Positions 34,121 to 41,244 of a stretch of 64,000 bases of DNA are shown in pieces (position 1 is the stretch's first letter; the number at the start of each line of letters is the position of its first letter). Made by a program: the position numbers and the translations under genes. The notes below the pieces were generated by a model. It worked only from the letters and a program-made list of their open reading frames with translations, was not told the DNA's origin and did not search any database. This stretch comes from Chloroflexota bacterium (lineage in GTDB: Bacteria > Chloroflexota > Anaerolineae > 4572-78 > J111), in NCBI GenBank assembly GCA_016860845.1, contig BOKF01000002.1, positions 1-64,000 of the forward strand, given 5' to 3'.

Positions 34121-34759
34121 ATGACCACCGAAATCACTACCCCTCCGGCAGGGGCAGACCCGGCGACGCCCCCAGGAGGGACACCGCCAGCAACGACACC
34201 TCCGGCGACCCCGCCGGCCACACCACCGGCCCAACCCCCGGCTGATCCACCGGCCACGCCCCCCGCAGCAGATTCCGACCCGGAGTCGGTAGACAAGCTG
34301 CCCAAGTGGGCGCAGGTTCTGATCGGCGATTTGCGCAAGGAAAACGCCGGCCACCGCACGGCCAAAACCAAGGCCGAGAGAGACGCTGAGGAAGCGGCTC
34401 GCAAGGCGGCCGAGGAGCAGGGCAAATTCAAGGAACTGTACGAGACCGAGAAGGCGGCCCGCGAAAAAGCCGAGGCGGACAAAAAAGCCGCCGAGCTGGC
34501 CAGCCTGCGCAGCCAGGTCGGCACGCAGTACAAGTTACCCGCCGAGCTGCACAGCCGGCTGAAGGGCGAGACGAAGGAAGAGCTGGAGGCCGACGCCAAG
34601 GCCCTCTTCGCCGCGCTGCCCAAGGGGCCGGCCAGCACCGACGCCGACGGCGGGACCAACCCGACCCCGCCCACCCAGAAGTACAGCGACGAGCAGATCC
34701 GCGAGATGGCCGCCGTTTACGGGGTGTCGTTCGAGTATTTGAAAGCGCAATTTAGTTAG
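34121..34759 (+). CDS. Capsid scaffolding protein
   Basis: A 212-residue protein: a Pro/Ala/Thr-rich disordered N-terminus (about 1-50), a long charged coiled coil (about 75-125), and a C-terminal helix (YSDEQIREMAAVYG) suited to capsid binding. This composition and its place before decoration and capsid genes identify it as scaffold. A GGGAGTA direct-repeat tract follows its stop. Confidence 0.8.
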   Translation: MTTEITTPPAGADPATPPGGTPPATTPPATPPATPPAQPPADPPATPPAADSDPESVDKLPKWAQVLIGDLRKENAGHRTAKTKAERDAEEAARKAAEEQGKFKELYETEKAAREKAEADKKAAELASLRSQVGTQYKLPAELHSRLKGETKEELEADAKALFAALPKGPASTDADGGTNPTPPTQKYSDEQIREMAAVYGVSFEYLKAQFS

Positions 34760-34781
34760 GGAGTAGGGAGTAGGGAGTAGA
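34760..34781. repeat. GGAGTA direct-repeat tract
   Basis: GGGAGTA is repeated three times between the scaffold and decoration genes. It belongs to the low-complexity repeats that fill gaps of this element. Confidence 0.5.
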
Positions 34782-34831
34782 CCCGACTCAACTGCCAGTT
34801 CCCTAAAACAACAACAAGAAGGAGTCAAACA

Positions 34832-35221
34832 ATGGCTTTCGGAAGAGAAACCACCGAAAAAAACATCAAGCCCCTCGAAGGGGCCGTCATTGAGCGCGTC
34901 ACCATCGGCGCGACCGTGGCCGCCGGGGAGATTCTGGCCCTGGCCAGCGACGGCAAGTATGACCCGGCCGACGCCAGCTCGATCACCCTGGCCTGGGGCG
35001 ACCGCATCGCCCTGGAAGCCGGCGCAGACGGCGACCGCATTGACACTGTCCCGCTTGGGCGGGTGCAGTGCCTGATTGACGCCACGCCCGGCACGCTGAT
35101 CTATGTCGGCGCCACCGCCGGCGAGCCGGCCGAGAGCGCCGCGACCAAGAGCGTGATCATCGGCATGGCCGTGAGCGCCACCGTCCTGTTCGTGCGGCCT
35201 CAAATCGTGGCCCTGACCTAA
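34832..35221 (+). CDS. Head decoration protein-like (DUF2190-like)
   Basis: A 129-residue beta-rich protein (VIERVTIGATVAAGEILALASDGKY, later VIIGMAVSATVLFV) lying directly before the major capsid gene, the usual place for a capsid-stabilising decoration protein. RBS AAGGAG is present. Confidence 0.7.
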   Translation: MAFGRETTEKNIKPLEGAVIERVTIGATVAAGEILALASDGKYDPADASSITLAWGDRIALEAGADGDRIDTVPLGRVQCLIDATPGTLIYVGATAGEPAESAATKSVIIGMAVSATVLFVRPQIVALT

Positions 35222-35289
35222 GAGCGCCTCGCCTCCCCTTGGGGGATCAGGCCACCCACTGAATTTTACGTAGAAGGAGAACTTAAACC

Positions 35290-36387
35290 ATGGCTTTAGG
35301 ACCAAGAGATAAATCCAGCCTGGTCATGCTGACCGGCTGGGACGCGACCGCTCTCAAGAACTTCCAACTTGAGGACGGCACCAGCATTGAGACCGTTGTG
35401 GCCGAGCTGAACGTGGCGCTGGGCGCGCTGAACGCCGAGTTAGCCGGCGGAATGTGGGCTGACGCGGTCTCGTTCACCGACCAGCCCGATGTCGAATACC
35501 GGGTCGGGGTCGCCAACGGCTTCGAGGAACACACTGAATACGGCCGGCCCGACGCCAAGCGCGCCGACACCGAAGGTCACATGCTGCCCTTCAAGCCGTA
35601 TGATCGCGCCCTGGGCTGGACCTGGGACTACCTGCGCGACGCGCGCATGGAGCAGATCCGGGCCGACATCGCCGACGCGATCAAGGACGCCCGAGACCTG
35701 TGGCGCCAGAAGATTTTGACCCGCGCGCTCAAACGCGGCGACGACAGCGGGGCCAAGAACGGCCTCGGCACCTCCGGCTATTCGCCCGGCTGGGCCACGG
35801 CGGCCGCTTCGACCAACGTGGACTTCACCCCGCCCGCCTTCGAGGGGACCAGCTTCGACAGCAACCACGAGCACTATGTCGCCATCGCCGGCGGCGCCTT
35901 CACCAACGCGGTCTTCGAGGATGCCTACGACGAGCTGCGCGAGCACGGCCACCAGCCGCCCTTCGACTTTTGGATCGGGCCGAGCGACCGCCAGGCGGTC
36001 GAGGCGCTGTCCAAATTCACCAAGGCCGCCGATCCCCTGGTCCAGCTCGGGCTGACCCAGGACCGGGCCAACGTCAACATGGCCGACTACATCGGCGTGA
36101 TCGAGCAGTTCCGGGTGCGCGAAGTGCGCGGGATCCCGCAGTATTACGGCTTCGGCTTCAAGAGCTACGGCGCGCGCTCCCAGCGCAACCCCTTCCGGAT
36201 CCGCCTCAAGAAAGGCAAGGGCGCGCCCATGGTCATGGCCATGCAGGACCCGCGCAACGGCTCCGGCGCTCACCCGCTGCAATATCTCATGCTCCTGCTG
36301 GAGTTTGGCGTGGGCATCTCCGACCGGACCAACGGCACGGCTCGCTACGTCAACAACGCCACCTGGAGCGACGGCTCGCCGACGTAG
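35290..36387 (+). CDS. Major capsid protein
   Basis: A 365-residue protein with GYSPGWATAAAS and a long C-terminal P-domain-like region (QYYGFGFKSYGARSQRNPF) seen in HK97-fold capsids of this portal type. Very strong RBS AAGGAG. High Gly/Ala/Asp, no membrane segment. No obvious delta domain, consistent with a separate scaffold gene. Confidence 0.82.
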   Translation: MALGPRDKSSLVMLTGWDATALKNFQLEDGTSIETVVAELNVALGALNAELAGGMWADAVSFTDQPDVEYRVGVANGFEEHTEYGRPDAKRADTEGHMLPFKPYDRALGWTWDYLRDARMEQIRADIADAIKDARDLWRQKILTRALKRGDDSGAKNGLGTSGYSPGWATAAASTNVDFTPPAFEGTSFDSNHEHYVAIAGGAFTNAVFEDAYDELREHGHQPPFDFWIGPSDRQAVEALSKFTKAADPLVQLGLTQDRANVNMADYIGVIEQFRVREVRGIPQYYGFGFKSYGARSQRNPFRIRLKKGKGAPMVMAMQDPRNGSGAHPLQYLMLLLEFGVGISDRTNGTARYVNNATWSDGSPT

Positions 36388-36416
36388 GGTCAGTAGACAG
36401 TAGACGGTAGACAGTA

Positions 36417-36442
36417 GACGGGGAGGGAGATCCCTCCCCGTC
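36417..36442 (+). terminator. Hairpin after the capsid gene
   Basis: GACGGGGAGGGA and TCCCTCCCCGTC form a 12-base-pair perfect stem, preceded by CAGTAGA/CGGTAGA direct repeats (36390-36418). No T-run follows; it may attenuate or protect capsid mRNA. Confidence 0.55.
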
Positions 36443-36460
36443 CATTCAAGGAGAAATTTT

Positions 36461-37039
36461 ATGAAATCCAAATTCCAAAAACTGTTGGCTGTCCCGCTGA
36501 TCGTGGTCGTACTGAGCCTGGCTGCGTTCACACCGGTGGTTCAGCAGGCGACGCGTTTCCGCTCGATCTTTGTCGAGCACAACGCCACCATCGGCGGCAC
36601 GCTGGATATGGACAACGGCGCGATCAGCAACATCGGCGCGGCCGGGACCGACTTCGGCTCCGACGGCAGCCTGACCACGGCGGCCGGGGTGACCGTTTCA
36701 GCCGGCAACCTGACCGTGAGCAATGGCGACGCGGTCATCGCCGACTTTGCCCAGATCGCAGCCCAGACGGCCATCAGCCTGACCAACGGCGGGATCCTGA
36801 CCCCGACCGGCACGTTCCAGCCCATCCAGAGCGGCGGCGCGGTGACAGTGACCATGTCCAGCGGCTGCTCGACCGGCCAGGAGGTCCTGCTGGTCAACCG
36901 GGTCAACCAGACCATCATCATCTCCGAGACGGACACGAGCGCCCTGAGCGACAACGCCAGCCTGGGCCAGTACGACAGCCTGCACCTGCTGTGCGACACG
37001 TCGCGCTGGATCCAGATCGCGCCGGAGTCGGATAACTGA
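36461..37039 (+). CDS. Signal-peptide-bearing phage protein, beta-rich
   Basis: A 192-residue protein with a clear N-terminal signal or membrane anchor (KLLAVPLIVVVLSLAAFTPVV). The rest is rich in Ser, Thr, Gly and Asn with repeated short strands (ATIGGTLDMDNGAIS, TVSAGNLTVSN), like head- or tail-fibre stems. An exported protein inside a structural block is unusual. Function unknown. Confidence 0.65.
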   Translation: MKSKFQKLLAVPLIVVVLSLAAFTPVVQQATRFRSIFVEHNATIGGTLDMDNGAISNIGAAGTDFGSDGSLTTAAGVTVSAGNLTVSNGDAVIADFAQIAAQTAISLTNGGILTPTGTFQPIQSGGAVTVTMSSGCSTGQEVLLVNRVNQTIIISETDTSALSDNASLGQYDSLHLLCDTSRWIQIAPESDN

Positions 37040-37260
37040 TGATCTGCCCGAACTGCGGCCAGGAAACAAAAGGTATCAATCACAACAACCGAGGACTGCG
37101 CTGCACCGGCTGCTGGACAGCCTTGCCACTGGAGATCCCTGGCGTCGTCGGAAAAATGGCGACGGCCCAGCCAGGCCCCGGCGTGCAGATAGGCGCTCCG
37201 GCGGGAATGCCGCCCGCTAAAACCAAGCCGGCCAAATCGAAGCCGAAAGGCAGCAAATAA
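37039..37260 (+). CDS. Small zinc-ribbon protein
   Basis: A 73-residue protein with ICPNCG and RCTGC pairs near residues 2-6 and 20-25, i.e. a treble-clef or ribbon zinc site, then a Pro/Lys-rich tail. It shares one base with both neighbours (TGATG, TAATG). Possibly a nucleic-acid- or capsid-associated accessory. Confidence 0.65.
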   Translation: MICPNCGQETKGINHNNRGLRCTGCWTALPLEIPGVVGKMATAQPGPGVQIGAPAGMPPAKTKPAKSKPKGSK

Positions 37261-37634
37261 TGGCCTTCACCTACGACGAGACCCTGGCCACCGACCGGGA
37301 CAAAGTCCGCTTCCGCACCGGCGACACCCAGCAGACCGCCGGCCCCAGGCCGGACAAGCGCAACTTCTCCGACGCGGAGATCGCCGCCGTGCTGGACGAC
37401 GAAGATGACCGGGTCAACGGGGCCATCGCCTCGATCTTCGAGACCCTGGCCAGCGAGTGGACGGCCTGGGCGCTGGTGGACAAAGAGGGCGAGGCCCAGA
37501 TTGACGCCAAGGAGGTAGCCAAGGGCTACCGCGAGCAGGCCAAAATCTGGCGGGCCAAGCCCGGCGGTTCCAGCGAAGCGGGGCGCAGCGGGAGCATCGT
37601 CAAGATGACCCGCAAGGACGCCTACAGTGGTTAA
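37260..37634 (+). CDS. Head-tail connector (adaptor) protein
   Basis: A 124-residue helical protein (RDKVRFRTGDTQ, FSDAEIAAVLDDEDDRVNGAIASIFE) matching gp6/gp15-type adaptor layout. Located right after the capsid region and before the stopper. It would sit under the portal. Confidence 0.75.
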   Translation: MAFTYDETLATDRDKVRFRTGDTQQTAGPRPDKRNFSDAEIAAVLDDEDDRVNGAIASIFETLASEWTAWALVDKEGEAQIDAKEVAKGYREQAKIWRAKPGGSSEAGRSGSIVKMTRKDAYSG

Positions 37635-37965
37635 GAGCCGCCTGCGCCAGCGCCGGCCCCAGCTCGCCGTCACGGTCAAGCAGAAATCCGGCCCGACGGC
37701 GGGCAAGTGGACCGAATCCAATCTCTACACCAATCTTTCCGCCACCCACGAGCAGCCCGAAGCGGCTGAAGCGTTCGGCGAGTCCGGAGTGGTAGCCGTT
37801 GCGACCGACGTGTTCTGGTTCGAGGCGGCCCCTGGCAGCAGCCTGCCGGCCATCGCCGAGCAGCACGTCCTCGTCGTCGGCTCGACCCGCTACGAGGTCG
37901 TCAACGCCGAGGACCAGGCCGGCATGGGCCAGCGGCTGCGCGTCGTGACCAAGAGGGTGAAATAA
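37627..37965 (+). CDS. Head closure (stopper) protein
   Basis: A 112-residue beta-barrel-like protein from GTG 37627, overlapping the adaptor by eight bases. Short strands ending VVGSTRYEVVNAED resemble SPP1 gp16/HK97 gp7-type stoppers. Assigned mainly by order and size. Confidence 0.65.
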   Translation: MVKSRLRQRRPQLAVTVKQKSGPTAGKWTESNLYTNLSATHEQPEAAEAFGESGVVAVATDVFWFEAAPGSSLPAIAEQHVLVVGSTRYEVVNAEDQAGMGQRLRVVTKRVK

Positions 37966-38474
37966 TGGCTTTTAGCTTCAATCTGCAAGCGGCGGTCAAT
38001 GCCATCGCCGCGCTGGAGCGGGCCATCCCGGCCCCCAGCGGCGGGGCGGCCATTACCGCCTACAACGTCAACGCCAACCCGGCCAAGCTCGAAACACCGG
38101 ACCTGCTGCCGGTGGTCGTTCACCTGCCGCTCGGCCCGCGCACCGAAGCGCCGGGCGACATTCCCGGCCACATGGGCAGCGGGGTCTACGCCCTGAGCTA
38201 CGAGATCGCCAGCCTGCTCCTGATCATCGAGGCCATCCCCGGCGGCTATCCGGCCGACGAGGCCGCGGCCAACCTGTACTGGCAGGGCGTCTGCCAGGCG
38301 TTCTTCAACCGGACCAACGCGATCAACCTCTGCACCGCCGCCGGCGCGCACACCTACGCCTGCTCCTTCCCGGAGAACTCCTACCTGGTGCGGAGTTGGC
38401 CGCCGCTGAGCGAGGCGCCGGGCTACTACTGGTCGCTCAAGTACACCCACCGCTTCAGCTTTTTCGGAGGCTGA
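37965..38474 (+). CDS. Tail terminator / tail completion-like protein
   Basis: A 169-residue protein between stopper and tail component. VVVHLPLGPRTEAPGDIPGH and a Trp/Tyr-rich C-terminus (YYWSLKYTHRFSFFGG) fit a protein capping the tail tube. Coupled to the preceding gene (TAATG). Confidence 0.55.
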   Translation: MAFSFNLQAAVNAIAALERAIPAPSGGAAITAYNVNANPAKLETPDLLPVVVHLPLGPRTEAPGDIPGHMGSGVYALSYEIASLLLIIEAIPGGYPADEAAANLYWQGVCQAFFNRTNAINLCTAAGAHTYACSFPENSYLVRSWPPLSEAPGYYWSLKYTHRFSFFGG

Positions 38475-38476
38475 GC

Positions 38477-38926
38477 ATGGCCGCCGAGCGGGTCAAGATT
38501 GAATACTCGGTAGACGTTCGCGAGATGTTCAGCTTTGTGCGGGCCTACCCGCAGCGGCTGACCGACGTGCTCCTGGACGCCCTGGACGAACTCATGGAGG
38601 CAGCCGAGCTGATCCAGGTCAAGAAATACACGGCTACGACTGACCCGGCGCCGCCGGCCGGCTCGGAGTACGAGCGGACCTTCACCCTACAGCGAGCCAG
38701 CCAGACCCGGCGCATCCACGAGACCCTGCCCAACATCGAGGGCGAGTGGTACCTGGCCGAGGAGGAAGCGCCCTACGGCAAATACGTCGTCGGCCCCTGG
38801 GCGGACCAGGCCAAGATCCACCGCCGGCGCTGGAAGTCAACCGGGCAAGTCGAGAAGCAAATCAAGCAGATCGCACCGGGCCTCATCCAACAAAAAGTAG
38901 ACAGTATCGAAGGACCTACCCAATGA
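38477..38926 (+). CDS. HK97 gp10-like tail component
   Basis: A 149-residue protein; ATG 38477 has GGAGG close by. The segment YPQRLTDVLLDALDELMEAAELIQVKKY and the central PYGKYVVGP resemble HK97-gp10-like minor tail/connector proteins. It overlaps the next gene by ATGA. Confidence 0.65.
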   Translation: MAAERVKIEYSVDVREMFSFVRAYPQRLTDVLLDALDELMEAAELIQVKKYTATTDPAPPAGSEYERTFTLQRASQTRRIHETLPNIEGEWYLAEEEAPYGKYVVGPWADQAKIHRRRWKSTGQVEKQIKQIAPGLIQQKVDSIEGPTQ

Positions 38927-39108
38927 TGTACCGATTTTCCCTCAAGAACGGACAGATCGCCGAGGGCTACGTCCAACTGGACATTATGAACGGCCTGGCC
39001 CAGGTTGATCCCGAAAACAGCGACCAGGTGGCCCTGGCCAAGAAACACGGCGGTAAGCCCGCGCGCGTGCGCAAGGCAAAAGCCGCGAGCGAGAAGCCGG
39101 CGGCCTGA
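38923..39108 (+). CDS. Small element protein, 61 residues
   Basis: Starts at ATG 38923 (a second ATG follows at once). A short domain (YVQLDIMNGLAQVDPENSDQ) and a basic tail KAKAASEKPAA. Not recognised; sits before the tail-tube gene and its terminator. Confidence 0.55.
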   Translation: MMYRFSLKNGQIAEGYVQLDIMNGLAQVDPENSDQVALAKKHGGKPARVRKAKAASEKPAA

Positions 39109-39136
39109 CACCTGCCGACAACAAAACATCTTTTAG

Positions 39137-39194
39137 CCTGACCGAGCCAACGAGCCGGGGCTGCCCTTCGATTCAGGGCAGCCCCGGCTTTTTT
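39137..39194 (+). terminator. Leader-terminator, copy B
   Basis: CCTGACCGAGCCAACGA leads into a 14-base-pair stem GCCGGGGCTGCCCT / AGGGCAGCCCCGGC (39154-39167, 39175-39188) and a six-T tail (39189-39194). It ends 30 bases before the tail-tube start. Confidence 0.9.
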
Positions 39195-39223
39195 GTCGGC
39201 TCCGCAAAATGAAGGAGGCACTC

Positions 39224-40534
39224 ATGCCAAAGTCAACGTTTTTAGAATTCATGCGGGTGCGGACCGAGGCCAGCTTCGAGGACAACCAGACCACCCCGGC
39301 CACGAGCAAGAAGGAATGGAACGTGCTCGGCGGCGGGGCCACCGGCTGGATGGACCTGCCCGTGGTCAAGGACAATCCCGGCCTGCAACCCAAAAGCACC
39401 ATGATCTACCCCATGATCAAGAGCGGCGTGCGGGCCATGAACACGGCCATGCCCGTGGCCGGTGCGTTCACCTCCGAGCTGGGCGCGCTCGATCTCTACA
39501 TGTACCTGGAGCTGATGGACCGGATTTTCTACTCGGTCTTCGGCGCGGTCGCCCGGACCCCGACCGCCGGCACGGCAGCCCAGACGGCCACAGCCTTCGC
39601 CAGCCTGGCCACGCTCTCGGCCCAGCCGACCGGCACAGAGCAGCTCCGCTTCACCGTCGCCAGCTCGACCGCGGCCACGAGCGCCATCATCAACATCCTG
39701 GTCGGCGGCGTGGTCCAGGAGTCCATCAACATCGGCACCTCCGGCGCCAGCGTGGACGGGGTCTACTGGAGCAAGGGCGGCTACGGCCCGACCGTGACCT
39801 TCACCGTCTCCGGGTCTGTTACCGACGGCACCGTGGCCGTGGACGGCTTCAAATACTCGACCAACGTCTTCACCCAGGGCGCGACCAACCCCACCCTGCA
39901 ATTTGAACAGGCCGGCCGTCCGGAGGCGGGCAGCGGCAACAGCGAGTTCTTCAGCGGGATCACCATCCCCACCCTGACCCTCTCCTACGACCGCCCCGCC
40001 CAGGACAGCCTCTTTATGGCCAACGCCACGATCCACGGCCTGCCGCCGATCACGGCCACCGCCGGCGCGTTCGCCAACGACTTCGCCGCCTACTACCAGC
40101 CCCTGGCCGGCTGGACCGCCGCCGTGACCCTGGACGGCGTGGCCTATGCCGAGGTGGCCAGCGCCAGCATCACCATCCAGCCCAACAACGCCCTGACTTC
40201 CACCAGCTCCGGCCACCAGAAGCCCAACGGCCAGGTGACCGGCGAGTTCGAGGTCTTCGGCAACCTGTCCATCCTGCCCGACTCGGATGCCCGCTGGCTG
40301 AAGTACAAGAACGCTACCGCCGAGGCGCTCGTCCTCGATTTTCTCTCGCCCTACATGGTCAACGGCAGCGACGCCTTCCGCTTCAAGCTGGACCTGAGCC
40401 GGAACACCTACGCCGACTACGGGCGCACCCGCAACGGCCAGGCCCTGGGCGCCGACCTCCAGTTCCGGGGCATCTACAACACCACCGACTCGGGCAGCGT
40501 CAAGGCGACGACCCGCTGCCGCATGCCGCTGTAA
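39224..40534 (+). CDS. Major tail (tube) protein
   Basis: A 436-residue protein. ATG 39224 is chosen because GAAGGAGG lies five bases upstream; an ATG at 39209 precedes that RBS. Long beta-rich sequence with a Thr/Ala-rich Ig-like middle (about 125-225) and a tube-domain-like end. It lies before the chaperone and tape measure, the standard tail order. Large for a tube protein, so an inserted decorative domain is likely. Confidence 0.75.
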   Translation: MPKSTFLEFMRVRTEASFEDNQTTPATSKKEWNVLGGGATGWMDLPVVKDNPGLQPKSTMIYPMIKSGVRAMNTAMPVAGAFTSELGALDLYMYLELMDRIFYSVFGAVARTPTAGTAAQTATAFASLATLSAQPTGTEQLRFTVASSTAATSAIINILVGGVVQESINIGTSGASVDGVYWSKGGYGPTVTFTVSGSVTDGTVAVDGFKYSTNVFTQGATNPTLQFEQAGRPEAGSGNSEFFSGITIPTLTLSYDRPAQDSLFMANATIHGLPPITATAGAFANDFAAYYQPLAGWTAAVTLDGVAYAEVASASITIQPNNALTSTSSGHQKPNGQVTGEFEVFGNLSILPDSDARWLKYKNATAEALVLDFLSPYMVNGSDAFRFKLDLSRNTYADYGRTRNGQALGADLQFRGIYNTTDSGSVKATTRCRMPL

Positions 40535-40591
40535 TCCCCCCTAAAGGGGATACGGAAGCCTATGTTTGCGGGCAAACACCACGAGGTAAAA

Positions 40592-40957
40592 ATGATTAAG
40601 CTGAATTACACCCCCACCTATCAATTCTCCAGCGCCGAGATCTTCGACGCGACCGACCAACCCCTGGAATTCGCGGCCCACAGCCGGCTGCCGGCCGCCT
40701 GGGCCGCGCTGGCCAAAGCCTGGATCACGAGCGGGTCCGAGGACGCCGACGTGGCCCTGACCCTGGTCGGCATGGCCCTGGTCAGCGTCAGCCAGGACGG
40801 GGAGACTTACCCCATCGCCGGCCGCGAGGGGGCCGAGGCCCTGCGCGACGCCATCGAGGCGGCCAGCCCCGGCTTCGGCGAGACCTTCATCAAGCACCTG
40901 GCCCTGGGGCATTACCACCTCCACTTCCGCCGGCTTGAGCAGCGCCTAAAAAACTAA
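40592..40957 (+). CDS. Tail assembly chaperone, upstream frame (gpG-like)
   Basis: A 121-residue protein between the tail tube and tape measure. ATG 40592 is preferred for its GAGG; an in-frame ATG at 40562 lacks one. It ends with CTA AAA AAC TAA, where A AAA AAC is an ideal -1 slippery site. A -1 shift joins it to the next frame, giving a long gpGT-like form. Such chaperones coat the tape measure during tail assembly. Confidence 0.8.
   Translation: MIKLNYTPTYQFSSAEIFDATDQPLEFAAHSRLPAAWAALAKAWITSGSEDADVALTLVGMALVSVSQDGETYPIAGREGAEALRDAIEAASPGFGETFIKHLALGHYHLHFRRLEQRLKN
40948..40954 (+). other. Programmed -1 ribosomal frameshift site
   Basis: A AAA AAC heptamer in the correct register, directly before the TAA of the upstream frame. 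After the slip the next codons are CTA AGC GGG GTC GTG, continuing in the 40966 frame without a stop. The setting is the canonical one in tailed phages. Confidence 0.85.
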
Positions 40958-40965
40958 GCGGGGTC

Positions 40966-41220
40966 GTGGAGGCGCTGCGGCGCCATTCACGACCCCAACA
41001 GATCACTGTCGGGGGCGAGACGCGGACCATCCCGGCCAACGAAGGCATGGTCCGGCAGTTGGCCGAACGGCTGGGCGAGAGCCACCCCGACTACGTAGAC
41101 CTGTGTGACCTGCTGCGCCTGGCCAAAACGACCTGGCGTCTCTACGGCATCGGCGCAGCCGAGCTGAGCGAGATGGACGAGGAGACGCTGGCCCACGTCC
41201 GCCTGGCGGCGGGTCTGTAA
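40966..41220 (+). CDS. Tail assembly chaperone, downstream frame (T part)
   Basis: This 84-residue frame (PANEGMVRQLAERLGESHPDYVDLCDLL) lies in -1 register to the preceding gene. A GTG at 40966 exists but its RBS is poor, so translation is probably by frameshift, making a fusion of about 209 residues. It ends 24 bases before the tape-measure gene. Confidence 0.75.
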   Translation: MEALRRHSRPQQITVGGETRTIPANEGMVRQLAERLGESHPDYVDLCDLLRLAKTTWRLYGIGAAELSEMDEETLAHVRLAAGL

Positions 41221-41244
41221 CCGCCTGCTTCATCACGGTGAGTT

